DNA of 64,000 nucleotides, taken from Virgisporangium ochraceum. GTDB taxonomy: Bacteria; Actinomycetota; Actinomycetes; Mycobacteriales; Micromonosporaceae. Positions within the stretch are counted from its first letter, which is position 1, and each line of letters opens with the position of its first letter. The stretch is taken from the NCBI RefSeq assembly GCF_016863655.1, contig NZ_BOPH01000010.1, forward strand, positions 62,001 to 126,000, read 5' to 3'. The notes under the pieces were generated by a model. The model was not told the origin of the DNA. It did no database searches and saw only the letters and a program-made list of their open reading frames with translations. This document shows positions 35,061 to 43,145 of this stretch, piece after piece. Position numbers and translations under genes: made by a program.

Positions 35061-35825
35061 CTAGCGCAGGAACGTCAGTCGATCTTTGAGCAGCGCGTAC
35101 CCGACGAACGCCACGATGTCGAGGAGCGCGTGGGCAACGATGAGGGGCAGTACGCGCTTGAACCGTAGGTAGAAGAGCCCGAAAACGGCACCCATGATGA
35201 CATTCCCGACAAAAGCGCCGATACCCTGGTAGAAGTGGTAGGCGCCGCGCAGCACGGCACTGGTGAGCACCACCGTCGTCGCGCGGTAGCCCAGCTGTTT
35301 GAGCCGCTCGAACAGGTAGCCGACCACCACGACCTCTTCGAGCACCGAGTTCTGCAGCGCCGCCAGGATCAGCACCGGCACCGCCCACCAGTGGTCGGGC
35401 AGCGCGGCCGGCACCACGTTGGCGTTGAGACCCATCGCCCGCGCCACCACGTAGAACCCGAGCCCGGGCAGCCCGATCAGCGCCGCGAGCCCGGCGCCCG
35501 TCGCGAGGTCGAAGCCGGGCCGCCTGCGGTCAAGGCCGAGCATCGCGCGCGCGTCGCCGGGGTCGCGGTGCAGCAGGTGGACCGCGAACAGCGCCGGAAC
35601 CACCCCGAAGAAGACACCGAGCAGCTGGTACGTCAGGTCCAGCCACGGGCGGCCGGGTGCCTGTGACGCGTTGAGCGTGGCCGTCTGCTGGGCCAGCCCA
35701 CCCGGCGCCGTGAGCCGCGCGGCCAACCTGACCACCGCGTACACCGCCGAGGCACCGAGCGAGACGGCGAGGAGGAGCAGCACCTCCATGCGGCGGTTAC
35801 GCCGTTGATCGTCGACCACGAGCAA
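35061..35825 (-). CDS. CPBP-family intramembrane metalloprotease
   Basis: 254 residues with about seven hydrophobic segments. The CPBP (Rce1/Abi) motifs are present in order: EEVVVVGYLFERL (glutamate pair, ~residue 165), RGAYHFYQG (histidine), and HALLDIVAFVGY near the C-terminus. These enzymes cleave peptides or prenylated proteins within the membrane; some process bacteriocins or release membrane-bound regulators. The start is uncertain: a TTG at 35825, a GTG at 35819 and an ATG at 35789 are all possible and none has a strong ribosome-binding site. It is upstream of subtilase B in the same direction. Confidence 0.85.
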   Translation of the reverse strand: MLVVDDQRRNRRMEVLLLLAVSLGASAVYAVVRLAARLTAPGGLAQQTATLNASQAPGRPWLDLTYQLLGVFFGVVPALFAVHLLHRDPGDARAMLGLDRRRPGFDLATGAGLAALIGLPGLGFYVVARAMGLNANVVPAALPDHWWAVPVLILAALQNSVLEEVVVVGYLFERLKQLGYRATTVVLTSAVLRGAYHFYQGIGAFVGNVIMGAVFGLFYLRFKRVLPLIVAHALLDIVAFVGYALLKDRLTFLR

Positions 35826-35980
35826 ACACTATCCGTCGACGAATTAGTACACGTGTTCGACAACCCTGTGAGAACGACTAGGGTAAGGGAAAGGGTATGC
35901 CTGTCCTCTGCCGGTGTATTTCGAGCCACCCGATCGCTGTCCCTCGAACGGCCAGGGTGCGCACGGCAGGGTGAGGGAGG

Positions 35981-35997
35981 TCGCACGAAATGTGCGA
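35981..35997 (+). promoter_or_regulatory. inverted repeat over the flavohemoprotein start
   Basis: TCGCAC-GAAAT-GTGCGA lies between a GGGAGG ribosome-binding site and the ATG at 35997, its last base being the A of the start codon. As RNA it could fold and control initiation, or it may be a repressor site. Confidence 0.4.
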
Positions 35998-37157
35998 TGC
36001 CGGCCGTCACCGAACTGCACGCTGAGTTCGTGCGTACCCCGGATGCCGGCAGCCTGTCGCGGTTGTTGAAGGAGAGCTGGGCGCTCGTCGAGGAACAACA
36101 GGACAAGTTGGCCAGCTACTTCTACGCCCGCATGTTCCTGAGCAACCCGCAGCTTCGCGACCTGTTCCCGGTCCAGATGGACGTGCAGCGGGCCCGGCTG
36201 CTCGGCGCCATCGTCACCGCGGTGCAGTCCGTCGACGACCCGGACCGCCTCGACGAGTACCTGACCGCCCTCGGCCGCGACCACCGCAAGTTCCACGTGA
36301 CCCCGGAGCAGTACGACGTGGTCGGTGCGGCTCTCATGGAGGCGCTGCGCACATTCGCCGGCGACGAGTGGGCCCCCGAGTACGACCAGGCCTGGCGCGA
36401 CGCCTACGGGGCGATCGCCGGCATCATGATCAAGGGGGCCGAGAACGACGCGGACAACCCGCCGTACTGGCACGCCGAGGTGCTGTTCCACGAACGCCGC
36501 GGCCGCGACATCGCGGTGCTCACCGTGCGCCCCCTGCAGCCGTTGGAGTTCCGCGCCGGGCAGTACTTCAGCCTGGAGTGCAAGCACCAGCCCCGGTTGT
36601 GGCGGGTCTACTCGGCGGCCAACGCCCCCCGCAAGGACGGCTCCATCGACTTCCACGTGCGCGCCGTCGGCGCCGGCTGGGTGTCGAGCGCGTTGGTCCG
36701 CAAGGTGAAGCCGGGCGAGATGCTGCGCCTGGCCGCGCCCATGGGCTCGATGGTGCTCGACCGCCGCTCCACGCGGGACATCGTGTGTGTGGCCGGCGGC
36801 ACCGGGCTGGCCCCGATCAAGGCCCTGATCGAGGAGCTGACCAGATACAACCGGACCCGCTGGGTGCACGTCTTCTACGGCGCCCGCGACCGCGACGACC
36901 TGTACGACCTGCCCGCGCTGAACCGGCTGGCCAACTCGTACCCGTGGCTGTCGGTGGTGCCCGCCTGCAGCGAGGACTTCGAGTTCCAGGGCGAACAGGG
37001 CAACCTCAACGAGGTGGTGGCCCGCTACGGCCCCTGGCAGGACCACGACTTCTTCGTGTCCGGCTCCCCCGGAATGGTCCGCAACACGCTACGCACGCTG
37101 GCCGAGATGCAGGTCCCCGCGATGCGCATCAAGTACGACGCCTTCGGCGACCTCTGA
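35997..37157 (+). CDS. flavohemoprotein (globin plus FAD/NAD reductase)
   Basis: 386 residues. Globin domain 1-~140 with the proximal histidine in LGRDHRKFHVTPEQY; FAD-binding barrel ~150-250 with RVYSAAN (the family's RxYS flavin motif) and an NAD-binding domain with VAGGTGLAPIKALIEEL (~residue 268) and FVSGSPGMV. Flavohemoproteins detoxify nitric oxide to nitrate with NAD(P)H and O2. The gene begins 19 bases from a GGGAGG; the intervening palindrome and unusual spacing leave the start less certain. Divergent from the CPBP protease. Its stop is four bases from the 291-bp inverted-repeat element. Confidence 0.87.
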   Translation: MPAVTELHAEFVRTPDAGSLSRLLKESWALVEEQQDKLASYFYARMFLSNPQLRDLFPVQMDVQRARLLGAIVTAVQSVDDPDRLDEYLTALGRDHRKFHVTPEQYDVVGAALMEALRTFAGDEWAPEYDQAWRDAYGAIAGIMIKGAENDADNPPYWHAEVLFHERRGRDIAVLTVRPLQPLEFRAGQYFSLECKHQPRLWRVYSAANAPRKDGSIDFHVRAVGAGWVSSALVRKVKPGEMLRLAAPMGSMVLDRRSTRDIVCVAGGTGLAPIKALIEELTRYNRTRWVHVFYGARDRDDLYDLPALNRLANSYPWLSVVPACSEDFEFQGEQGNLNEVVARYGPWQDHDFFVSGSPGMVRNTLRTLAEMQVPAMRIKYDAFGDL

Positions 37158-37160
37158 CCC

Positions 37161-37451
37161 TTGATCAACTTCACTGGCGGAGTAACTATTCAGGTGGTGG
37201 TGGGCGCCGAGGGCTGTGTCTCCCGGCCCGATCTTGGACTTCCAGACATGCCATGACGTGTACGGAAGTCCACCATCGCCATGACCTCCTCGATCGACAC
37301 CGGCCGACACGGTCGCCTCCGACCCCCGCCGGACACCTTTGGCGGCACAGCGACCACAACTGTCCGGCGAACAGCCACCACAACCAGGTGAACAGTTACC
37401 TGGCGGAAAAGTGCAGCCACACTTGACTTTCTCGCCAGTGAAATTGATCAA
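37161..37451. mobile_element. 291-bp MITE-like element with 19-bp terminal inverted repeats
   Basis: Left end TTGATCAACTTCACTGGCG (37161-37179) and right end (37433-37451), whose complement is TTGATCAATTTCACTGGCG, match at 18 of 19 bases. The interior has no credible gene and contains an inner GGACTTCC...GGAAGTCC inverted repeat (about 37232-37267). The right end interrupts a DUF559-like reading frame, creating its stop codon. No longer target duplication is visible outside the ends; TTGATCAA itself is palindromic. It may be a non-autonomous transposon or a dispersed repeat. Confidence 0.6.
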
Positions 37452-38100
37452 GCGGCGACGAGCCGATTCTGGCGGGTGCGGTCGCGCTGGAACCGCTCGC
37501 GGTCGCCGTGGTACGCCCAACCGTCGATCTCCACCACCACCCTGGCCGCCCGGAACGCCACCGATGCCGGCCTCCCGGAGCAGGGCCACCGCCAGCCGCT
37601 CGGCGGTCGAACGGGTACCGGTCGCCGCCAGGAGCCGCTTCGCCCGCGCGACTCCACGCCCACCGGCGTGGTCACGTATCCGCCCGGCCAGGTCGCCCGG
37701 GTGGACCCAGCCGACGTGGAGGGCGCGGTCGAGCACCCGCAGCGCCGGCTCGTCGGGAGCACCCGCAGGCAGTCGAAGACCGTGCGACCCGGCCCCGTCA
37801 CCGGAATGCCGTCACCGGAATGCCGTCTCCGCGACCGACGTCTCCGGGTGCCAACACGTCGCGGAAAAGACGCACGCCAGCCACCGAGCCACACCCGTTC
37901 GGGCCGGTCCACAACCACAGGCCCGGCCGCACGACCGGCAGTTCGTACCAGAGCGCGGCCGACGGACCGGCGACCACCGGGCGCGGCACCGCCAACTGCG
38001 CCGCCACGACGAGGACCCGCGTCGTCGGCGGGCTGCCGCGGTTGCAGGCGGGCAGCATCCACGAGGAGGCACCGTGCAACGCGCGCCGACGAGCACACAA
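37448..38100 (-). pseudogene. decayed AbiEi/DUF559-type gene
   Basis: Fragments of one protein are spread over three frames on the minus strand: an N-terminal part (RVLVVAAQLAVPRPVVAGPSAALWYELPVV), a middle GIPVTGPGRTVFDCLRVLP, then LDRALHVGWVHPGDLAGRIRD...RLLAATGTRSTAERLAVALLREAGIGG in a second frame, and the DUF559 end VVVEIDGWAYHGDRERFQRDRTRQNRLVAA back in another. The usual ~30 C-terminal residues are missing where the 291-bp element begins. DUF559/AbiEi proteins are antitoxin- or endonuclease-like; this copy cannot make a full product. The frameshift near 37800 coincides with a 14-bp tandem duplication. Confidence 0.72.
37797..37824. repeat. 14-bp tandem duplication in the pseudogene
   Basis: GTCACCGGAATGCC occurs twice back to back. 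A 14-base duplication shifts the frame by two, so this is a likely inactivating event. Confidence 0.75.
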
Positions 38101-38127
38101 GGCCTGTGGACAGACCTGTGGAAAACG

Positions 38128-39723
38128 TCAGTAGACCCAGGGCTGGTCGGCCTGGTCGTACTGGGTCACCGGGACCAGCGGCGCATCCTCCGGCATGCGG
38201 TCGGTGTACAGCTGACCGTTGAGGTGGTCGATCTCGTGGGCCACCAGGCGGGCCACGGCCTGCTCGTAGGTCACGCGGATCCGTTCACCGGAGATCAGCG
38301 AGTTCTCCACCGTCAAGCGCAGCGGGCGGGCCACGAGCCCACGCACGTCGAAGAACGACAGGCAGCCCTCGAACTGCTCGTCGGTCTCGGCCGACGCGGC
38401 CACGACCCGCGGGTTCAGCAACACGATCGGCTCCCGCGCACCGACCGGGCGCACCACCGCGGCCGCCAGCGACAGGCCGAGCTGCGGCGCGGCCAGGCCG
38501 ATGCCCTTGCGGAAGCGGTGCAACCGGGCCACGTGCACCAGGGCGAGCCCGAGCCGCTCGACGGTCTCCTCGGCCAGCGCCGACTCGCGGGGCAGGTCGA
38601 ACCAGCGGCCCGGCGACTGGAGCACGTCGGCGCCCCGCTGGATGATGCCGGCCGCCGCCATCCGGACGCTGGGCGGCGCCGGCGCGGGCTCCGTGCGTCC
38701 CGGAACATAGTGACCACGGCCGTTACCGGCCGCGACCACGGTGCGCTGGGCGGGCACCGCCGACTCGGCCGGTTCGCGGAAGCGCCATTCGAGCCGGTAG
38801 CGGGCGTGCAGGGGCGGGTTCTCGCACTGCCAGCCGAAGACCGCGCGGTCGCCCTCGATCTCCTGCTCGATCGGGGTGCGCAGCGGCACCGACTCGGCGC
38901 TGAGCGTGGTCTCGACGCCCCACACCACCGGGCGCATGGCCATGGGCAGGTCGAGCTCGATGCGGATGCGCCTGGTCGGCAGCCGGACGGCGCGCTGGAA
39001 CCACGGCCCCCACTTGTCGGCGCCGACGTGGTACGTGTACTGGATCATGGCGCGTTGGCCGGGGTAGAGCGGGAACCGGCCACGCTCGTTCTCGAAGAGG
39101 AGCCAGGCCTCCTTGAACGTGTCGCGGTCGGTCTTCGGGCGCCACTCCATGCGCTCGCCGCCGCAGCTGGCGATCAGGTGCAGTTCGTCCCAGGTGAGCG
39201 GGTGCTCGCGGTGGTACTGGTTCGACCGCTCGCTCTCGTTGGGAAAGCGGTCGACCGCGACCCGGATCAGGTACCTCGTGACCGGCTCGTTGCCGGCGTT
39301 GTACAGCGACCGGCGCACGGTGCAGCGGTACCGGCCGTCGACGTACGACAGCCGCGCGACCTCGCGCTCGACCACCAGACCGGCGCTGGGCGGCAGCCAC
39401 GCGTCGGAGTCGCGCTGGCTGGGGATCTGGGCGGCGGGCGCGGTCGCGGCCTGGCGGGTGGCCCGCGACGACGCGCGGAGTTCGTCGTACTCGCGGAAAC
39501 GCCGCCAGATCGCGCCGCCGGCCTGCAGAACGGCCTCGGCGCGTCGGGCGAAGTCTTCGGTGGGACGGTGGCGGTGCGCCTCGACATGGCTGAGGTAGGA
39601 CGGGTCGAAGCCCATCTCGGCCGCCAACTGCTTCTTGGACAGACCGCGTTCGAGCCGCCAGCGTGCAAACTCTGTGACGAACTCCGCCGATGCCCGTTGT
39701 ACGGGCGACTCGCCCGTGCCCAT
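38128..39723 (-). CDS. XRE-type regulator fused to a peptide deformylase domain
   Basis: 531 residues. N-terminal XRE helix-turn-helix (~10-65: FARWRLERGLSKKQLAAEMGFDPSYLSHVEAHRHRP), a ~300-residue middle domain of unknown fold (DGRYRCTVRRSLYNAGNEPVTRYLIRVAVDRFP...), and a C-terminal peptide deformylase with all three motifs: GIGLAAPQLG (~406), EGCLSFF (~450) and the metal-binding HEIDH (~495). Deformylases remove the formyl group from nascent proteins and use Fe or Zn through the motif 2 Cys and motif 3 His pair, all present here. Fused to a DNA-binding domain the enzyme may act in regulation rather than housekeeping. ATG at 39723; no neighbour suggests a partner. Confidence 0.8.
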   Translation of the reverse strand: MGTGESPVQRASAEFVTEFARWRLERGLSKKQLAAEMGFDPSYLSHVEAHRHRPTEDFARRAEAVLQAGGAIWRRFREYDELRASSRATRQAATAPAAQIPSQRDSDAWLPPSAGLVVEREVARLSYVDGRYRCTVRRSLYNAGNEPVTRYLIRVAVDRFPNESERSNQYHREHPLTWDELHLIASCGGERMEWRPKTDRDTFKEAWLLFENERGRFPLYPGQRAMIQYTYHVGADKWGPWFQRAVRLPTRRIRIELDLPMAMRPVVWGVETTLSAESVPLRTPIEQEIEGDRAVFGWQCENPPLHARYRLEWRFREPAESAVPAQRTVVAAGNGRGHYVPGRTEPAPAPPSVRMAAAGIIQRGADVLQSPGRWFDLPRESALAEETVERLGLALVHVARLHRFRKGIGLAAPQLGLSLAAAVVRPVGAREPIVLLNPRVVAASAETDEQFEGCLSFFDVRGLVARPLRLTVENSLISGERIRVTYEQAVARLVAHEIDHLNGQLYTDRMPEDAPLVPVTQYDQADQPWVY

Positions 39724-39901
39724 GTACCCAGCCCCCAGGGAGACGTCCCCTGTACGCTCAGTGTCACCGTCCTGACAGAACGGCATCACCAAGTCGACGG
39801 ATTGCTGACAAAAGCCTTGACAGGGCATCGGCCGGGCGCGGTCGGCACACCGCTACCGGATTCGCGCCACTTTCCGTGACTGATCCGCACCGCATTCGGT
39901 C

Positions 39902-39920
39902 GTTGGTTAGCCTTCCCTAA
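39902..39920 (+). promoter_or_regulatory. DtxR/IdeR iron box
   Basis: GTTGGTTAGCCTTCCCTAA matches the IdeR/DtxR consensus TTAGGTTAGSCTAACCTAA at 15 of 19 positions, including the GTTAGCCT core. It lies 48 bases upstream of the FhuF-like gene, in the right place for iron-dependent repression. Confidence 0.75.
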
Positions 39921-39968
39921 TACCTGTATGGTGAGGCGCTTGAAGGCTGGGATCGGGGGTAGACAACG

Positions 39969-40763
39969 GTGGTGCTGACCACGCCGCACGATGTGCTGGC
40001 AGCGTCGCTCTCCCCCGTGGTCACCACGCTACGTGACGTCGCGGTGAGACACGGTGAGACGGCGGTGCGCGGGCTCGCGCCCACCCTCGTCGTCGACGAT
40101 CCCACGGGTTGGATCCCGGCCAGCGACCTCGTCGATGGCGACGGGCTCACCCGGTTCCTCTCGACCGCCGAGCAACGGTGGAAGGCGCAGCCGCACGTCG
40201 CCGCCGCCCTCGCCTGGAAGTGCTACTCCTACTGGCTGGCCCTGCCCGCGCTGATCGGCTACGCCGGCGCCCGCAGGGTGCCGCTGCCGGCGCTCGACGA
40301 CGTCCTCGTGACGTACTCGGAGCACCAGCCGTTCCTCAAGCTCGCGCTGCGCCGTCCGTTCGTCGCCATGCTCGCCACCGACCCGCTCGCCGGCACGGCC
40401 CGCCCGGGCGTCCTCGTGCGGGCCGATGACAAGGCGTTGCTGGACGAGTTGAAGCGCGCCCTCGTGAGCGACCACCTCGACGCGCTCATGGCGGGCATCC
40501 GCGGCCGCGTACACCTGGGCAAGCGCACGCTCTGGGGCTCACTCGCCTCCGGCGTGGCGCACGCGCTCTACCGCGCCGCCGACTCGGTGCCGGGCCCGAT
40601 CCTGCCGACGATCGACACGGTGCTCGGCGCGCTCGGCATCGACGACCTGGTCGACATCACCACCGACCCGGCCACGGGTGGCCTGCACATCGCCCGGCGC
40701 ACGTGCTGCCTGGCGTTCACGCTGCCCGAGCCCAAGGTCTGCCGCGGCTGCTGCATCCGCTGA
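39969..40763 (+). CDS. FhuF-like (2Fe-2S) ferric-siderophore reductase
   Basis: 264 residues from a GTG. The C-terminus carries the FhuF cluster ligands, Cys246-Cys247-x10-Cys258-x2-Cys261, within RRTCCLAFTLPEPKVCRGCC; the rest (alpha-helical, with LAWKCYSYWLALPALIGY) matches the family's ~250 residue size. FhuF proteins reduce iron in hydroxamate siderophores in the cytoplasm and release ferrous iron. An iron box upstream indicates control by IdeR/DtxR. No siderophore transport or synthesis genes are in the window, so it is an orphan. Confidence 0.85.
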   Translation: MVLTTPHDVLAASLSPVVTTLRDVAVRHGETAVRGLAPTLVVDDPTGWIPASDLVDGDGLTRFLSTAEQRWKAQPHVAAALAWKCYSYWLALPALIGYAGARRVPLPALDDVLVTYSEHQPFLKLALRRPFVAMLATDPLAGTARPGVLVRADDKALLDELKRALVSDHLDALMAGIRGRVHLGKRTLWGSLASGVAHALYRAADSVPGPILPTIDTVLGALGIDDLVDITTDPATGGLHIARRTCCLAFTLPEPKVCRGCCIR

Positions 40764-40768
40764 GGCTT

Positions 40769-42715
40769 TCAGCCGGCCGTCAGCGGCCGCACGTCCCAGA
40801 CCCACATGCCGCCGAGCAGCTGACCCTGCCCGGCCAGCGCGTCGCAGATCGTCCGCAGCTCCTCGACCCGCCAGTGGTGCGCGGGCAGCACCAGCGTGGT
40901 CACGCCGGTCGCGCGGAAGTCGGTGGCGGCCTGTGCCCGGATCTCGGGGGTGACCGTCACCAGCGCGCCCTGCTCCGCCACCTGCCCGAGCATCGACATC
41001 GTGGGCGGGTAGATCGGCCCGAACATCGCCACCCGGTCGGGGTCGTTCGGGTTCGGGGCGAGGAAGTACCCGCCGAACATCCTGTAGTCGTGCTTCGTGG
41101 CGGTCTGCCACTGCATCGCGTGCAGGCTCGGGCTCCAGCCCGGCGGCACGCCGAGCACCACCCCGTCGCGGGGGATGTGGTCCTTGTACATGGCCGTGGT
41201 GAAGAACTCCGGCACGAACGGACGCGGGAACACCGGCAGCGGCGTCGGCGTCAGCGGACCGAGCACCATGGCGAGCACGGCGACGCCGAGCAGGCGCACC
41301 ACCGTCCCCTCGACGTTCGTCTCCCCCTCCAGCGTCTCGGCGGTGCGGTGCCGCACGGCCTCGTCGTACCGTTTCACCGCGACCGCGAGCATGCACCCGA
41401 CCACCGGGGTCACCACCAGCGCCAGCCGGGTCGGCACCACCGAGTCGAACAGCGGCAGCGCGTCGAGCCAGCCCCACGGCGCGATGATGTCGAAGGCCTC
41501 GCCGTTCTTCTTCGGCGCCGACCCGAGCGACAGCAACGTGAACACCAGACCGGTGACCGCCAACGACCGCACGATCGCGTCGCGGCGCAGCCAGATCACC
41601 ACCGCGAGCAGCACGAGCAGCAGCGGCCAGCCGAAGAACGAGTTCTCCTCGGTGGCGCCCTGCGCGAGCTTCGCCGTCACCAGCGGGTCGCCGGCCACCG
41701 ACCGGCGCGCGAAGTTCCAGTACCCGCCGAGATCGGCGCCGTACAGCAGGATGTAGTCGGGCAGGCCGCGGTAGTAGCCCTTGCCGAAGAACTGGTGGTA
41801 GAGGGGGTAGGCGAGCGCCACGCCGGCGACCAGCGCCGTCGTGCCCAGGCTCTTCAGGGCGTCGGGGACCCGCGTCCAGAGCTCGCGCGGCCGCGCGAAC
41901 GCGTACGGGACCAGGAACACGAACAGCGCGAGCGCCGTGAGGAACAGCAGCTCCTCGTTGACGAACACCTGCAGCACCACGAGGCCGGCGAGGATCAGCC
42001 CGCGCATCGCCCAGTGCCGCCCGGGCAGGCCCAGCCTGGTGACGGCGAGCACGACGAACGGCAGCACGTACTGGCCGGAGATGTTCGGGTGCCCGGTCGC
42101 CTGCGAGACCATCGCCGGGGCGAACCCGCAGAACAGGCCGCCGACCGCCGCCGCCACCCGGTGGCCCAGCAGCCGGTTGAGCACGAAGTACCAGCTCGAC
42201 GCGGTGCCGGCGAGCGCCATCGTGGTGATCACCGCGAACGTCACGTCGGCACCGAACAGCCAGGTGACCGGCGCGAGCGGCAGCGCGAGCGCGAGCACCG
42301 ACGTGTTCGCCATCAGGTTGAGGCCGTACGGCGCGTTGATCTTGTCCGAGAACAGCGGGTTCTCGCCGTGGGCGATCGCGTTGGCGCCGTTGGTCAGGAG
42401 CCACTCGAAGAACACCTGGTCCTGGTAGTTGTCCAGGAGCATGAACGACCCCGGGCCGCCCCACAGGTCGTTGAGCAGGTAGACGGCGAACGCGAGAAAC
42501 GCGAGATACGGGGCCAGCCGGTACACCAGCGGCGCCTGCTCCGGCTGGCTCTCCGCGGGCTCCGCGTCGTCCTCCGCGTCGTCCTCCGCGTCGTCCTCCG
42601 GCTCCTTCTCGAGGCTGACCGGATCGGGCGACCCGGGCGGTTCGCTCTCCGACTCCACAGCGGTACGCCGACCGTCTGCGGGCTCGTGCCCCGGTTCGCT
42701 CTGATCGATCGCCAC
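40769..42715 (-). CDS. polytopic membrane protein, GT-C glycosyltransferase-like, copy A
   Basis: 648 residues. An acidic cytoplasmic N-terminus contains a three-fold EDDA repeat (residues ~40-51). It is followed by about 11-12 transmembrane segments; the first extracytoplasmic loop has DNYQDQVFFEWLLTNGANAIAHGENPLFSDKINAPYGLNLMANTS. This early loop with acidic residues resembles GT-C glycosyltransferases that use polyprenyl-phosphate sugars, but no named family motif can be verified. A soluble C-terminal domain follows. It is a paralogue of the gene at 43146-44960, sharing HGENP-F and INAP-GLNLMANTS. Predicted envelope glycosylation is inference, supported by the GT2 and methyltransferase genes nearby. 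Confidence 0.72.
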   Translation of the reverse strand: MAIDQSEPGHEPADGRRTAVESESEPPGSPDPVSLEKEPEDDAEDDAEDDAEPAESQPEQAPLVYRLAPYLAFLAFAVYLLNDLWGGPGSFMLLDNYQDQVFFEWLLTNGANAIAHGENPLFSDKINAPYGLNLMANTSVLALALPLAPVTWLFGADVTFAVITTMALAGTASSWYFVLNRLLGHRVAAAVGGLFCGFAPAMVSQATGHPNISGQYVLPFVVLAVTRLGLPGRHWAMRGLILAGLVVLQVFVNEELLFLTALALFVFLVPYAFARPRELWTRVPDALKSLGTTALVAGVALAYPLYHQFFGKGYYRGLPDYILLYGADLGGYWNFARRSVAGDPLVTAKLAQGATEENSFFGWPLLLVLLAVVIWLRRDAIVRSLAVTGLVFTLLSLGSAPKKNGEAFDIIAPWGWLDALPLFDSVVPTRLALVVTPVVGCMLAVAVKRYDEAVRHRTAETLEGETNVEGTVVRLLGVAVLAMVLGPLTPTPLPVFPRPFVPEFFTTAMYKDHIPRDGVVLGVPPGWSPSLHAMQWQTATKHDYRMFGGYFLAPNPNDPDRVAMFGPIYPPTMSMLGQVAEQGALVTVTPEIRAQAATDFRATGVTTLVLPAHHWRVEELRTICDALAGQGQLLGGMWVWDVRPLTAG

Positions 42716-42739
42716 GGCCGGAGTCTAGGCTGTTCCGCT

Positions 42740-43039
42740 ATGTCAGAGACAGAAGGTGCTATCCGGACCATCGCGGAACGTGTCCGTACCCGTCACGCAG
42801 ACGACCGGACCTGCCTGGACACCCAGATCCTCTGCCTGGCCGAGGAGGTGGGCGAGGCGATCCAGGCCTACCGCCGCGCCACCGGCCGGGCCCGGCAGCC
42901 CGCCACCTGGGAATCCGTGGCCGAGGAGCTGGCCGACATCGTGATCGTCACCCGGGTGACCGCCGAACTGGCCGGCATCGACCTCGACACCGCGATCAAG
43001 CGGAAGCTGGCCGCGATCGAAGCCCGCGGCGGGGTGTGA
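42740..43039 (+). CDS. MazG-like nucleotide pyrophosphohydrolase
   Basis: 99 residues with one MazG helical unit: CLAEEVGEAIQAYRR then ESVAEELADIVIVTRVTAEL, giving the EExxE and ExxD metal-binding pattern. It hydrolyses (d)NTPs to monophosphates, perhaps as house-cleaning. It lies between the two large membrane-protein paralogues but in the opposite direction, and 24 bases from the copy A start. Confidence 0.83.
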   Translation: MSETEGAIRTIAERVRTRHADDRTCLDTQILCLAEEVGEAIQAYRRATGRARQPATWESVAEELADIVIVTRVTAELAGIDLDTAIKRKLAAIEARGGV

Positions 43040-43048
43040 CACCTGAAG

Positions 43049-43133
43049 CGGAGGGAGTGGGATTCGAACCCACGATGAGTTTCCCCATACCGGTTTTCAA
43101 GACCAGCGCCATCGGCCACTAGGCGACCCCTCC
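43049..43133 (-). tRNA. tRNA-Ser (anticodon TGA)
   Basis: 85-nt class II tRNA on the minus strand: acceptor GGAGGGG/CCCTCC-type pairing, anticodon TGA (forward 43097-43099), long variable arm, T-loop GGTTCGAATCC, discriminator G. Reads UCA and related codons. CCA is not encoded. Confidence 0.93.
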
Positions 43134-43145
43134 AGTGCCCACAGC

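Noticed and set aside
37339..39879. 846-codon plus-strand frame
   Set aside because: Antisense to the deformylase fusion and pseudogene; no domain recognisable.
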